Part shown: positions 23,885 through 35,800 of the stretch, in pieces
How the letters are laid out: every line of letters begins with the position of its first letter
How positions within the stretch are numbered: position 1 is the first letter of the stretch
Position numbers and translations under genes: made by a program
DNA from: Heliocybe sulcata
Lineage: Eukaryota; Basidiomycota; Agaricomycetes; Gloeophyllales; Gloeophyllaceae
Length of the DNA stretch: 64,000 nucleotides
Direction: 5' to 3'
Assembly: GCA_004369045.1 (NCBI GenBank)
Contig: ML213521.1
Location: 81,826 to 145,825 of the forward strand
The notes under the pieces: generated by a model
The model's database searches: none
Seen by the model: only the letters and a program-made list of their open reading frames with translations
Told to the model about the DNA's origin: nothing

Positions 23885-26800
23885 CTACGACTCGATGAAC
23901 TGTGGATTCCACATATGGTTACCCACGTCCCGCACAATAGGAATAAATCGAATGACTTACCTGCTTGGCCAGCGCCTCCGATATCCCGGACCTGCCCCCA
24001 ACAGCCTTTGCCTCCGGCTTGCTGATCAAGCTAATGCCCCGCCCGAGTCTACTCACGTCGTCCCAGAAATCTTTATTACCGGGGAACTCTTCGAGGCAGC
24101 TGTCCTTCAGGTCTTGAATGAACCTGCAGCACGCGGAGGACCAGTCAACTGGTCCAAAAATTAGCAAGGCAACTAAAATGCTCACTCATTCCAAGCGTCG
24201 ATCTCATCCTCCTATGAACCCCAAGCGGATAGACGTCAGTACTTCCACGTTCACATCATACACAAATACCCACCTTTAAGCACACCTCCCTCAACTCCCT
24301 CAAACACTGCAACAGCTCTTCCGTCCGCCTCGACGCAAACGGCTTCGACACGATATCTTTCACCACCCAGCCGAGATCCTCCACCGCCTTCGACACCAAA
24401 TCCCCGTTGACCAGATTCCTCTTGAAATCCTCCAGCGGGTGCGTCCGGCCCACGATCCTTCCTGGCTCCATTCCCGTGTCACGCTCTAGGGAGTCAGGCG
24501 CTGGCGTGGGTAGGTTCGGGGACTGGAGTTGCGGTTTTCGGTCCAGAAGAACATAGTCGTCGTCGTCGTCTTCAGTCTCAGACTCGTCCGCGTTCTTGGT
24601 CGTGGTCTGTGAGGCGCGTAATTGTGGTTGGGAAGCGTTCGACTGCGTCCGCTTCGGGAGTTTACTAAGGAGGAGCATGTCCTCGTCTTCATCATGCGCA
24701 TGGACATGGCCGTCCTTCCTCTGCCTAAAGACTCTCTTGGGCACTGAAATCCCAGAAGCGTAAGCCAAGGGCCCACAAATCAAATAGGGGAAGAAAGACG
24801 GCACTCACCTTCCCTGACGTTGAACGCAGTCTTGCACTCTTCTAGGGCTGACCGAGCACGTTTGAGGACGCGTTTAGGCGGGTTGAAGTACTTGAGAAGC
24901 TCAGGATGAGGCGGGGGTAGAGGATTCTTGTTCAAATCAGAGACGACAGCGCCGTGAAAAAGAGCTTGCTTGACTCGGTGCACTGCGGGGTTGTATGAAA
25001 GGGCGGGTTCGAACCAAGGGCCGCGGTTCCTGCAGCAAACAAGCTGTGAGAAGTGATTTGGGCGATACATAAGGCGCTGGAGGCGTTACATACCCATCAT
25101 CGTCCTTCTCGCCAGCATCCATAAGATCCATGGCGTCAACAAACTTGTCAATCGCCTCCACCTGTTCGTCCGTTGGCAAGTAGGGATGTCTCAGTACTTC
25201 TTCGCCCTTTTTGTTGATCAGGGTCTCGAGAGATGCGAAGGCATACTTCCGGACGTCGTCCGCGAAGGGCATCTATCGAACGGAGCACTGAGCGACACCT
25301 TCAAGGAAAGGAGCCATCAACGGTACACGCACTTGGACGAATAGGAAGTTGTCCACCGTCGAGCCCACGTCAGGGTAGAGCACGCCCATCTTGGGCTCTG
25401 CGCCGTCCTTGTTAACCCACCTGGCAATGGCCATCAGGTCCCTCTCGAACATCGCCTGGACGATGGACGAAAATGCAACCTGTTGTTGCGGGCTGCTTGG
25501 GTCCGCCCAGACGTAGTACACTTCGCCCATAGAGTAATCTCTGCGGAACTGGACGGCTGTCAAATCATCTGGATGAATTATAGCATATTCAAGACTCACA
25601 TCTTTTTTCCGGAAGAAGCCCGCGATGTCAATACCCTTGCGGGTGTCGAGCTTCTGGAAGGACCCGTCAGGACATAACACATATGTCGATCCGTACTTGA
25701 AGCCCCGCTGCAACTGCTCTTTATCGAGGGCCTCTGGTTCTTTTTTATCTTCCACCTCTCCGTCTTTGGACTCTTTATTAACGTCTTCGACATTTTTCAT
25801 CTCCACGTCGCTGTCACCATCTTCCTCTTCCAGGACGTACTTAGTCTGCATCTTGAGCTCCACCCACAGGTTGCTTTCAGGGTCGGTTTGTTCATCGGTA
25901 GGAAGCGGACGCTTTGCAAACTTCTTGAAGCCTTTGGGTCGCGTGATCGCAGTGCATTTGCTGTACTTCACCATTACCTCGATCGCCTCTTCTGATCTGG
26001 TATCAATATCTCCTAGACGGAGAACTGAGCCCAGTAGTGCTGATTTGACACTCTTGACATCTGGCCGAGATATCTCTTGCAAAGCAAATGCGCATGAACC
26101 GACGGTACCATTTCCGAGTTCTTCCACGAAGGTGTGGAAGAAGGCCTCGTTAGCTCGCTGGATTATTTGTGAACCCCGTTCCCAGTGAGTGCATCATAAA
26201 TTAAGGCTCGACAAACCTTGATTGTAGATTTTTCTTCTTCGTGGAAAGGAAGCTCCTCGTCGTCAAAATCTACACCACTGTGATGACTTGAGCTTGATGG
26301 CGCCTTACCACTAGGGGAGAGATGCGTACACAATCGTCAGGCTGATTTCTAAGGTGGTCATCTTCTCGACAATTGTTTCCCAGTCTTCCACTTCGATCGG
26401 GTTCTCGCCGTCCGTGAGCAGCACTATCTTTCTCGTCCAAGTCTTCTTGTTGATAAGATAGGCTCTTTGAGTTTCAATGCCGACAACAAGGGCATCAATA
26501 GCTAGACAGCATTCATCTCGTCAAGGAGTAATTAAGACTAGATTGAGCCTTGGACGCACGATCTCCAATCTCTTCCGATGGACTAAGTTCAGACAACTTG
26601 GCAAGGGTGCCAGCATCGGGCATCGCAATGTCAACGTAGTTCATGACGTGGTCGTAACCACCACTCTTCTCATTAATCATGTTCTTTGTCTCTAGACGAA
26701 ATAAGATATGAATTAATTAGTTTTGTTACAACATACCTTGTGCGCCGAACAGGATGACGCCGCACTGCTCCGTCTTTCTGCCGTGGTAAATCTGCCGAGT

Positions 26801-27073
26801 ATTTCAGATCACTCATAGTACTGGGAGGAGGTTCTTGAAGATGGCGCACCATTTCCTGTATCTTTAGTTTCACATACTGCAGCGCCCACTCAAGGTTGGT
26901 CATCTCGGTGGTCTGTGGTTTGCCATTCGGAGCATCTGGTAAGTCGACCGTCCTTGTTTTCCCCATTGATGCAGATACATCAATGAGAAACATAGTCACA
27001 GTATACTAAAAGCAATAAATGATTGTTATCTCGTTAAATGCAAGCAACGTACCCCTGCTCGTTCCGCCGGCAT
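23885..27073 (-). CDS. KU80: Ku80 subunit of the DNA end-binding Ku heterodimer
   Basis: Ku80 pairs with Ku70 to bind DNA double-strand ends for non-homologous end joining and telomere protection. Exon 1 (MPAERAG) splices to YTVTMFLIDVSASMG, the vWA-like domain start, then WALQYVKLKIQEM, TEQCGVILFGAQ and RKIVLLTDGENPIE. The core beta-barrel includes GFKYGSTYVLCPDGSF and GIDIAGFFRKKDVSLEYA, EVYYVWADPSSPQQQ, then ADDVRKYAFASLE and the arm region FEPALSYNPAVHRVKQAL. An acidic linker (ESETEDDDDDYVLLD) precedes a helical C-terminal domain (FKRNLVNGDLVSKAVEDLG, DAWNDFIQDLKDSCLEEFPG, FWDDVSRLGRGISLISK). The last intron (GTAAGT...CCACAG) adds a tiny exon reading FIES and TAG at 23885-23887; that ending is inferred. 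Without it the frame stops at 23919. Confidence 0.92.
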
Positions 27074-27368
27074 TGTGGCAATTAGGTTCAAAGTGATGAG
27101 TCGCGTCGGTCGCGCACCGAACACGCCAATTAACATAATGCACGTGACGGCCTAGCCCCCCGGATTTTCTGGACGGAGCGTGAATATGTGAGTACCGCAG
27201 TTAAAGCTCCGAATCCCAAAAAGGAGTAGCTGGACGCCTGACTAGGAGTCTGGGAAGAGTCCTTGTTTGGCCCGGTCGGCGACTCTACCGTGAACGCACT
27301 CTCTCGCAGGCAGCACGCGGGTAATTGACGAGCGGATACAGACGCGACTTGTTAACGTGACTGGCGCG
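27074..27368. promoter_or_regulatory. Shared divergent promoter of KU80 and the SNF2-type gene
   Basis: Starts of the two genes are 295 bp apart on opposite strands. A CACGTG box in the context ATGCACGTGACG sits at 27141-27146, about 70 bp from the KU80 start. The region should contain both core promoters and 5' UTRs. Confidence 0.5.
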
Positions 27369-30300
27369 ATGGCTGCTCCTATGCCGGCCTCGATGCCTGG
27401 GCCGAACATGGGTCAGAATGGCGCACATGCCTTGACACCACAGCAGCAGCAGGATTTGTACAATGCAAAGCAGGCGAGCGAGCGCATGCGGCAGCTTTGG
27501 CAGGTAAGTCTTCACAGCATATACATTAGAGTGTGGCTGAAGCTGTATTCCAGAGAGCACAATTGCTCAGACAGAACGGAGCGACGCCCGAGAACAATGA
27601 GGAGTTGGGAAAGATAACGAAGGCTGTTCAGCTGTTCCAGCAGCAATGTACGTGATGTCTCGTTCCACCTGTTAGCCTACGCTAACCTCCATCGAGATGC
27701 ACAACACCGGCCTCAGCAGCAGGACCACCAGTCGTCTGGATCTCAGCCAAATGGACACGTTGCCCCGCCCATGACCAACGGGGCGCCTGCGCCTAATGGC
27801 AATTCTCTTATGTCTGGTCCTGTGGCTACCCAACCCTATCCCAACCCTCCCACTACTCCCGTTTCTTTTACACCCGACCAAATCAATGCTCTCCGCGTCC
27901 AGATCTACGCATTTAAAATGCTACAGCGTGGCATGCCTGTACCCGACGACGTCCAGAGAGCGTTGCATATGCCCCACCAGAACATCCCTGAGCTCGAGAA
28001 GCTTTTAGCGGGCAGCGATGCCAGTTCTCGAGTTATCGATCACGCCGTCAAAGTCCAGAAGGCCGTAGACGGAATGACCCCCGCCGCCGACTCGCCAGCG
28101 CCGGAGACCATGAAGGCGGAGGAGCAGGAGCCGCTCGCGAACCCAGCCGACTACCCCAAGGGCCCGTTCCTCGAGGACAATGTAGACTCTGGCATATATC
28201 CCTACAACGCGTATGTGCATCCCTTCACACACCTCAAGCAGATCACAGAGAACCCGGCCCTCTTCTCTACTCGTCTCCAACGGCTGCTTATACCATCCAT
28301 TATGCCCGTGGGACTGGACCCGCACCAAGTCGTGGCCGAACGCAATCGGTATATTGAGGCGCGCATGGCGCAGCGCGTGCGAGAGCTGGAGGCGATGCCC
28401 GCCACGATGGGCGACGCTGGCATGGATGGCGTCTTCGAGGACGAGAAAGCGGAGCCAAAGCTGGAAGACGCAGGCAACTTCGTTCACCCAAGTCCAAACG
28501 CTCACGGTAAGCTGCGCGCGATGATTGAGCTCAAGTCATTGCGCGTTGTCGACAAGCAGCGTGCTCTACGGGCCATGGTGGCCGAGCGCCTGACGCACGG
28601 GTCACTACTTCCGTTAAACCGTGCAGACTTCCGCCGATCGAAGAAGCCGACGATTCGAGATGCTCGTATGACAGAGCAGGCAGAGCGGAAGCAGCGCACG
28701 GAGAGGGAGCAGAAGTCACGGTCGAAGCACGTCCAGCAGCTTGGGACTATCTGCGCACACGGCAAAGAGGTTTTGACCGTTAATAGGGCAGCACAAGAAA
28801 GGATTATCAGGCTCGGGAAGGCGGCTCTCTCTTTCCATGCACATACCGAGAAGGAAGAGCAGAAAAGAGTGGAGAGAATATCGAAGGAGCGTCTGAAAGC
28901 CCTTAAGGCGGACGACGAGGAGGCGTACATGAAGCTTATCGACACTGCCAAGGACACCCGCATCACGCACTTGCTGAAGCAGACCGACGCCTACCTCGAT
29001 TCGCTCGCGCAAGCAGTGTTGGAGCAGCAGAATGACGATGTCCACAAGCTTGCCGCGCCGTTCGAAGTCGAGGAAGGCCCAGTCGGAGAGGAGACATTCG
29101 GTGCCAAGAACACTTTAGAAGACGAGAATGTCGAACGCGATCCAAAAAAGCTCGACTACTATGCTGTCGCGCACAGGGTAAAGGAGAAAGTTTCGAGACA
29201 GCCCAGTATCCTCGTTGGCGGTTCACTGAAAGATTACCAGCTTAAGGGTTTGCAGTGGATGGTTAGTCTGTACAATAACCGCCTGAACGGTATTCTAGCA
29301 GACGAGATGGTGGGTGCTTATTGCATGTTTTATGTATCACAGAGGGTGACATCCTACTGCTCTAGGGTCTCGGAAAGACGATCCAGACCATCTCTCTCAT
29401 CACCTTCCTCATCGAATGCAAGCGCGAAAGGGGACCGTACCTGGTTATTGTCCCGCTGTCGACGATGACGAACTGGAGCGGAGAGTTTGCAAAGTGGGCG
29501 CCGAGCGTGAGGATGGTCGCATATAAGGGTAGTCCAGGGCAGCGGAAGGTGTTGCAGTCAGAGCTGCGCGGCAATAACTTCCAGGTGCTCCTGACCACGT
29601 ACGAGTACATCATTAAGGATCGGCCTGCCCTCTCCAAGATCAAATGGATGCATATGATCATTGGTAAGTCAAATCGGTGCTTGTCCGTTAGTAGGCTCGT
29701 TCTTATCGTGGCTATAGACGAGGGTCACCGTATGAAGAACACCCAGAGCAAACTTGCCCAGACCCTTACCCAATTCTACCACTCCCGATACCGACTCATT
29801 CTTACTGGTACTCCTCTGCAGAACAACCTTCCCGAGCTCTGGGCACTGCTCAACTTCGTTCTGCCTAAGATCTTCAACTCAGTCAAGTCGTTTGACGAAT
29901 GGTTCAACACGCCGTTCGCGAACTCGGGTACTGGGGACAAGATAGAGCTGAACGAAGAAGAGGCTCTGCTTATTATTCGTCGGTTGCACAAGGTGCTACG
30001 GCCATTCTTGCTGAGGCGATTGAAAAAGGACGTGGAGTCAGAGCTGCCGGATAAGGTCGAGAAGGTGATGAAGGTGCGGATGAGCGCCCTGCAGGCGCAA
30101 TTGTACAAGCAGATGAAGAAGTATAAGATGATCGCGGATGGGAAAGAGACCAAAGGGTTTGTGATATCATGGCATCCTTATCGGAGCTGTCACTGAGACT
30201 TACACTTCCTTGCAGCAAAACTGGCGGTGTCAAAGGTCTCAGCAACGAGCTCATGCAGTTGCGGAAGATCTGCCAGCACCCGTATCTGTTCGACAGTGTC

Positions 30301-32415
30301 GAAGATAGGATCAACCCAGGCGGCCTAGTAGACGATAAGCTCATCCGCACGTCCGGTAAAATTGAATTGCTTTCTCGCATTCTACCCAAGTTTTTTGCTA
30401 CAGACCACAGAGTAAGTCGATCCCTGAATATAGGAATACCCTGATTTAACGTATCTGACCCTTGTAGGTCTTGATATTCTTCCAAATGACGAAGGTCATG
30501 GATATCATGGAGGATTTCTTGAAGATGATGGGGTGGAAGTACTTGCGTCTGGATGGTGGTACCAAGACAGAAGAGCGTGCCGGACATGTTGCTCTCTTTA
30601 ATGAGCCGAACTCTGAGTACAAGGTCTTCATACTTTCGACTAGGGCTGGTGGTCTGGGTTTGAACTTGCAGACTGCTGATACTGTTATCATGTGCGTCGG
30701 GTATCTTTGTTGATATTCCCTCTTCTAACAGAATGCATTGATCCGGCGTAGCTTCGACACTGATTGGTATGCAGCCTTGCGTTTCCTATCAGTGGGGAGG
30801 TGTATAACTAATACCTGTCCAACTTAGGAATCCTCATGCGGATCTCCAAGCTCAGGATCGTGCTCATCGCATCGGCCAGACGAAGACCGTTCGTATACTC
30901 CGTTTTATCACGGAGAAGAGCGTCGAGGAGCACATGTATGCGCGTGCCCGATACAAGCTCGATATCGATGACAAGGTCATCCAGGCTGGTCGGTTCGACA
31001 ATAAGTCGACCCAGGAAGAGCAGGAAGAGTTCTTGGTAAGTGCTGTGACACGAGACGCTTGACGTTGTTCACAGCATTCCATTTCTAGCGTTCCATCCTT
31101 GAAGCCGATCAGGATGAGGAGAACGAGGAGGCGGGTACCATGAACGACGATGAGATCAACGAAATTATCGCCCGTAACGACCAGGAAGTGGTGACCTTCA
31201 AGCAAATGGATATTGAGCGCGAACGTGCTGCGGAACAAGCTTGGCGGGCTGCGGGCCACCGCGGCAAGCCTCCTCCCCCGTTGATCCAACTCGAGGAGTT
31301 GCCTGACTGCTACCAGAATGATGAACCTTTTGAAGGCAAGGATGACGAACTGGGTATGGAGGGCCGAGGTCACCGCCGCCGCAAAGAAGTTAATTATAAT
31401 GATGGCCTCAGCGATGAGCAATGGGTCATAGTGAGTCCATGTGGCCAGACGATTCTGCCGGCGGACTCATTTATCCGGGGTGTAGGCTCTTGAGGACGGC
31501 GAGGATATCCAGGAGATCGCTGACCGTAATCGGGAGAAGAAGGACCGCCGCGCTACGAACAAGCTATTGCGTGAAGCAGAGGCCTCAGGCGCAGCGACGC
31601 CGATTTCTGATGGCGGTTCTCGTGGGCGCGGCAGGAAAGGGAAGTCGAAGCTAGCTGAACTCGACTTCGACACGCCGACAAGCGGTAAACGGAAGCGAGG
31701 CATGAAGTCGATGTCTGTGACGCCGTCCATCAATGGCGAGGACGAGGAGGATCGGGACGCCGTAAGTCATTACATCTTCTGTGCGGTCCTGTCAGCTTAT
31801 TTTGTGTCGTACAGAAACGTCGGAAGACGAAAGTCGGCGATGTTCCTGTGGCGGTCCGAGAGAAGATGAAGAAGGCCTTCATGGAGTGTTATAAGGCTGT
31901 CCTAGCTTGCACAGATGATACGGGACGGAAGCGCTGCGAGCTCTTCAGGGAACTCCCAGATAGACGGGTATGTCATTGCTCGTCCTTGCCGGGCTCATGA
32001 TGCTGATGCTGATGCTTCATTATAGGATTATCCCGATTATTACCAGCTAATTGCGCAGCCCATCGCTCTTTCGCACATACGGAAACGCAGCACGTCGAAT
32101 TACTACAAGGATGCCCAGCAGTTCCGGAACGACTGGAAGCTGATGTTCAGCAATGCTCGGACATACAACCAAGAAGGGTCTTGGGTGTACATCGACGCAG
32201 AGGAGATGGAGAAAGTCTTCGATGCTACGTTTGACAGAGTAGTTGCTGGCTCTGGCTTACCTGGCGCGCCTCCGCCGGCAGCTACGAACAGCGTGGACGA
32301 CAATGCCTTAACTCCAATGGAGGAAGACGAGAGACCCCCTCCTAGGAGTAAAAGCCATGGTCGAAGACAAATCGTCAGCGACGAGGAGTATCTTACACCT
32401 AGCGACGAGGAGTGA
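27369..32415 (+). CDS. SNF2: SNF2/STH1-type ATPase of a SWI/SNF or RSC remodelling complex
   Basis: Catalytic subunit of a bromodomain-bearing chromatin remodeller, about 1,400 residues by estimate. Domains in order: Gln/Pro-rich leader; QLQ motif ([20 protein letters not shown], near 27870); HSA-like basic helices ([19 protein letters not shown]); the ATPase with [18 protein letters not shown], Walker A completed across an intron ([17 protein letters not shown]), the DEGHRMKN box, [16 protein letters not shown], then the C-lobe QTKVMD-like [30 protein letters not shown] and [13 protein letters not shown]; a SnAC-like segment ([17 protein letters not shown]); and a bromodomain ([17 protein letters not shown] with the acetyl-lysine asparagine in [10 protein letters not shown]). 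It ends in an acidic tail, [15 protein letters not shown] at 32413-32415. The start is the ATG at 27369 ([11 protein letters not shown]). It could be the Snf2 or the Sth1 paralogue; sequence alone does not decide. Confidence 0.93.
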
Positions 32416-32844
32416 TTTGGTTCCTCCGGAGGGAACTGTGCTCTTTCGTCCGTCTTCATTGTTCCAGCCCTCTTGTATTTGTAGACATGTTGTATACGTT
32501 TAGTCTCAATGACATTCGGGTAACCTGTTGATATGTATTGCTAAATGCGGACTGTCACAGTTTTCAAGTGAGTTTTCTGACCCTGTTTGTACGTATACGA
32601 TACGCTCTTTCCACGTCCGCGAATGTTACCGACCAGGTTTGCGCAAACAAGACATTTTTCCGCCGCCGCAAACCTTGTCAGAAAAACCATTTTACCGACA
32701 TGTGTGCACACGCGCCTCCCGCTGTCTCGTTTCCTCAGGAGGAGACGTCACGTGCTTCAATCAGAACGCGTCGCGAGGCGCGTTCCACCGTTGGTTCGTA
32801 CCTTCGCCTCGACCAGCAGCACGTCGTCGCCGACGCCCACCACC
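32416..32844. promoter_or_regulatory. Promoter and 5' UTR of TOP2
   Basis: The stretch holds the 3' UTR of the SNF2-type gene and the TOP2 promoter. A CACGTG box (context GACGTCACGTGC, which overlaps a CRE-like GACGTCA) is at 32749-32754, about 90 bp before the TOP2 start. An open frame beginning near 32587 runs into TOP2 but in non-conserved sequence. Confidence 0.45.
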
Positions 32845-35800
32845 ATGAGCTCGTCGGAGGCGGAGAACTTTGACATCGACAACATTTCTGGCTCCGAATC
32901 CGACGACTATGCCCCAGTTGTAAAGAAGAAAGCAGTAAGTCCAGCAGGGCTACGGTACCCCACGCAGCTCACGTCGACCACAGGCCAAGGCTGCCCCCAA
33001 AATGGCAGCGAAAACCAAGGCAGCGGCCAAATCTAGGGCAGCCGCTGTGAAGAAGAAGCCCCTGGTCGATGTAGACGACAATGCCAGCGACTCCGAGCCT
33101 GAGGTACAGAGCCATGCAGACGAGGCAGGACCCTCCAACCGTCAACCTTCCGCGGGCGACAAGAAGAAGAAGAGTGCTTCCGAGACGTACACAAAGGTGC
33201 GAGACACACTGCGCAGAGGCGAGCTTTGCTGACACCTTCCCAGTTGTCGCAACTGGAGCACATCTTGAAACGGCCGGACTCCTATATCGGCAGCGTCGAA
33301 ACCATCACGCAAGTCATGTGGACATACGACTCGGACACGAACCGCATGGTTCACCGCGAAGTCAAGTACGTACCGGGTTTCTTCAAGATCGTCGACGAGA
33401 TCCTCGTGAACGCGGCGGATAACAAGGTGAGTGTCGCCCCCTGCTCCAGAGAACTACTTGCTCAGACTATCCTAGATCAACGACCCGACCATGAGTATGC
33501 TCAAGGTCGACATTGACCCCGACGAGGGAACGATCTCGGTTTACAACAATGGGCGCGGTATACCGATCGAGGTCCACTCGCAGGAGAAGATTTACATCCC
33601 AGAGCTCATCTTCGGCCATCTCCTCTCGTCCTCCAACTACGACGACGATGAGAAGAAGCTGACGGGCGGCAGGAATGGCTACGGCGCGAAGCTTGCGAAC
33701 ATCTACTCGCACGAGTTCACTGTCGACACTGCGGACAAGAACTCGGGCCAGAAGTATAAGCAGACGTGGACGGACAACATGAGCAAGGTCGGCAAACCCA
33801 AGATCACGACGAACAACAAGAACGAGGAGTACACGCGCGTTATATTCAAGCCTGACCTGAAACGGTTTGGAATGGACTCTATCGACGAGGACACCCTGTC
33901 GCTGTTGAAGAGGCGTGTGTATGACTTGGCCGGTACGATCAAGGACGTCAAAGTCTCCCTCAACGGCAAGTCCCTCGGTATCAAGAACTTTAAGCATTAT
34001 GTAGAGATGTACCTCAACTCGGCGGCGGCGTCTGCGGAGGAGGTATCCGGCGGCGCTGCCCAAGGGAAGCCAACGCTCATCCACGAGCAAATCAGCAACC
34101 GATGGGAGGTGGTCTTCTCCGTGTCTGATGGGACGTTCCAGCAAGTATCCTTCGCAAATTCGATCGCGACTATCAAAGGAGGCACGCACGTGAACTACAT
34201 CACCGACCAGATTGCAAAGAACTTGATGGGCGCGATCACTAAGAAGAACAAGGGTGCCGCGGTGAAGGCGCCCCAGATCAAGAACCACATGTGGATCTTC
34301 GTGAAGGCGCTCATCGAGAATCCGACATTCGACAGTCAGACGAAGGAGACACTTACTTTGCCCTCGAGCAAATTTGGGTCAAAGCCTAGTCTATCTGAAG
34401 ACTTCATGAAAAAGGGTGAGTGGGCTCCTGGTCCTTGACTGTGACAATCCTAAGCATTCCATCCAGTGCAAAAGTCTGCCATTGTGGACCACGTTCTCAA
34501 CTGGGCCAAGTTTAAGGCGGACCAGCAGATCAAGAGGACAGACGGCGCCAAGCGAACCCGGTGCGTGCTCAGTGCGCTCACTCCTCACATTTGACACTGA
34601 ATCGCGCGATAGGTTGACCGGCCTGACGAAACTCTCTGACGCCAACAATGCTGGAGGCAAGGCCGCGAAACAATGCACGCTCATTCTTACGGAAGGAGAC
34701 TCTGCCAAGGCCCTCGCTGTGGCCGGTCTCGGTGTCGTCGGTCGCGATAACTTCGGTGTCTTCCCCCTCCGTGGCAAGCTGCTGAACGTGCGCGAGGCGA
34801 AGCACGACCAGATCATGAAGAACGAAGAGATTCAGAATATCAAGAAGATAATGGGGTTGCAGCATAACAAAGAGTATTCAGACGTGTCGAATTTGCGGTA
34901 CGGGAGGTTGATGATCATGACTGATCAGGTAGGCTCTGTTTATAACAATCCGAATGGTTGAGGTTCTGAAGCCTTTTCATACGACAGGATCATGATGGGT
35001 CGCACATTAAGGGGTTGCTGATCAATTACCTGGACCATTTCTATCCGTCTCTTCTGAAGATCCCTAATTTCCTTGTCGAATTCGTCACGCCCATTGTCAG
35101 AGTCAGTAGCGCCAGTCGCTCCGCAGTCTTCGAAGCTGATCTTTGATTACAGGTAACGAAAGGCAAGCAGAGCCTCGACTTTTTCACCATTCCCCAGTAC
35201 GAACAATGGCTGGAGCATACTCCCGACCCGCACAAGTGGAACACCAAGTACTACAAGGTACGCTGTGCGACGGATTCATTGAGTAACTAGTTGTTCATGT
35301 AGGGAATGAATAGGGTTTGGGTACCAGCAGCGACACCGACGCGCGAACCTACTTCAGTAATATGAAGAAGCACATGATTCCGTTCGCAACTACTCAAGAC
35401 GGTGACCGTGAGCTCATCGAGCTGGCGTTCAGCAAGAAGAAGGCGGATGAGCGGAAGGAGTGGCTCAGACAAATCAAGGTGAATTGTTCAGGTACTTCTT
35501 GAGACTCGCTTTACTGACTCCACTGTAGCCCGGTACTTTCCTCGACCACAACATGGACGAGATTCCGTTCTCGGATTTCATCAATAAGGAGTTAATCCTG
35601 TTCTCCATGGCGGACAATATTCGATCTATCCCGTCTGTTGCGGATGGACTCAAACCCGGTCAGAGGAAGATCATTTGGGGTATCTTCAAGCGCAAGCTGA
35701 AGAAGGAAATCAAGGTCTGCCTCGTGCAAGAGTTCTTGGAATTACCCAGTAACCTCGATTTTGTCAACAGGTCGCGCAATTGGTTGGGTACATCGCAGAG

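Noticed and set aside
33467-34288. A 273-codon minus-strand open frame inside TOP2
   Set aside because: It is the mirror of strongly conserved TOP2 ATPase codons; its Leu/Val/Arg-rich composition is a codon-bias artefact.
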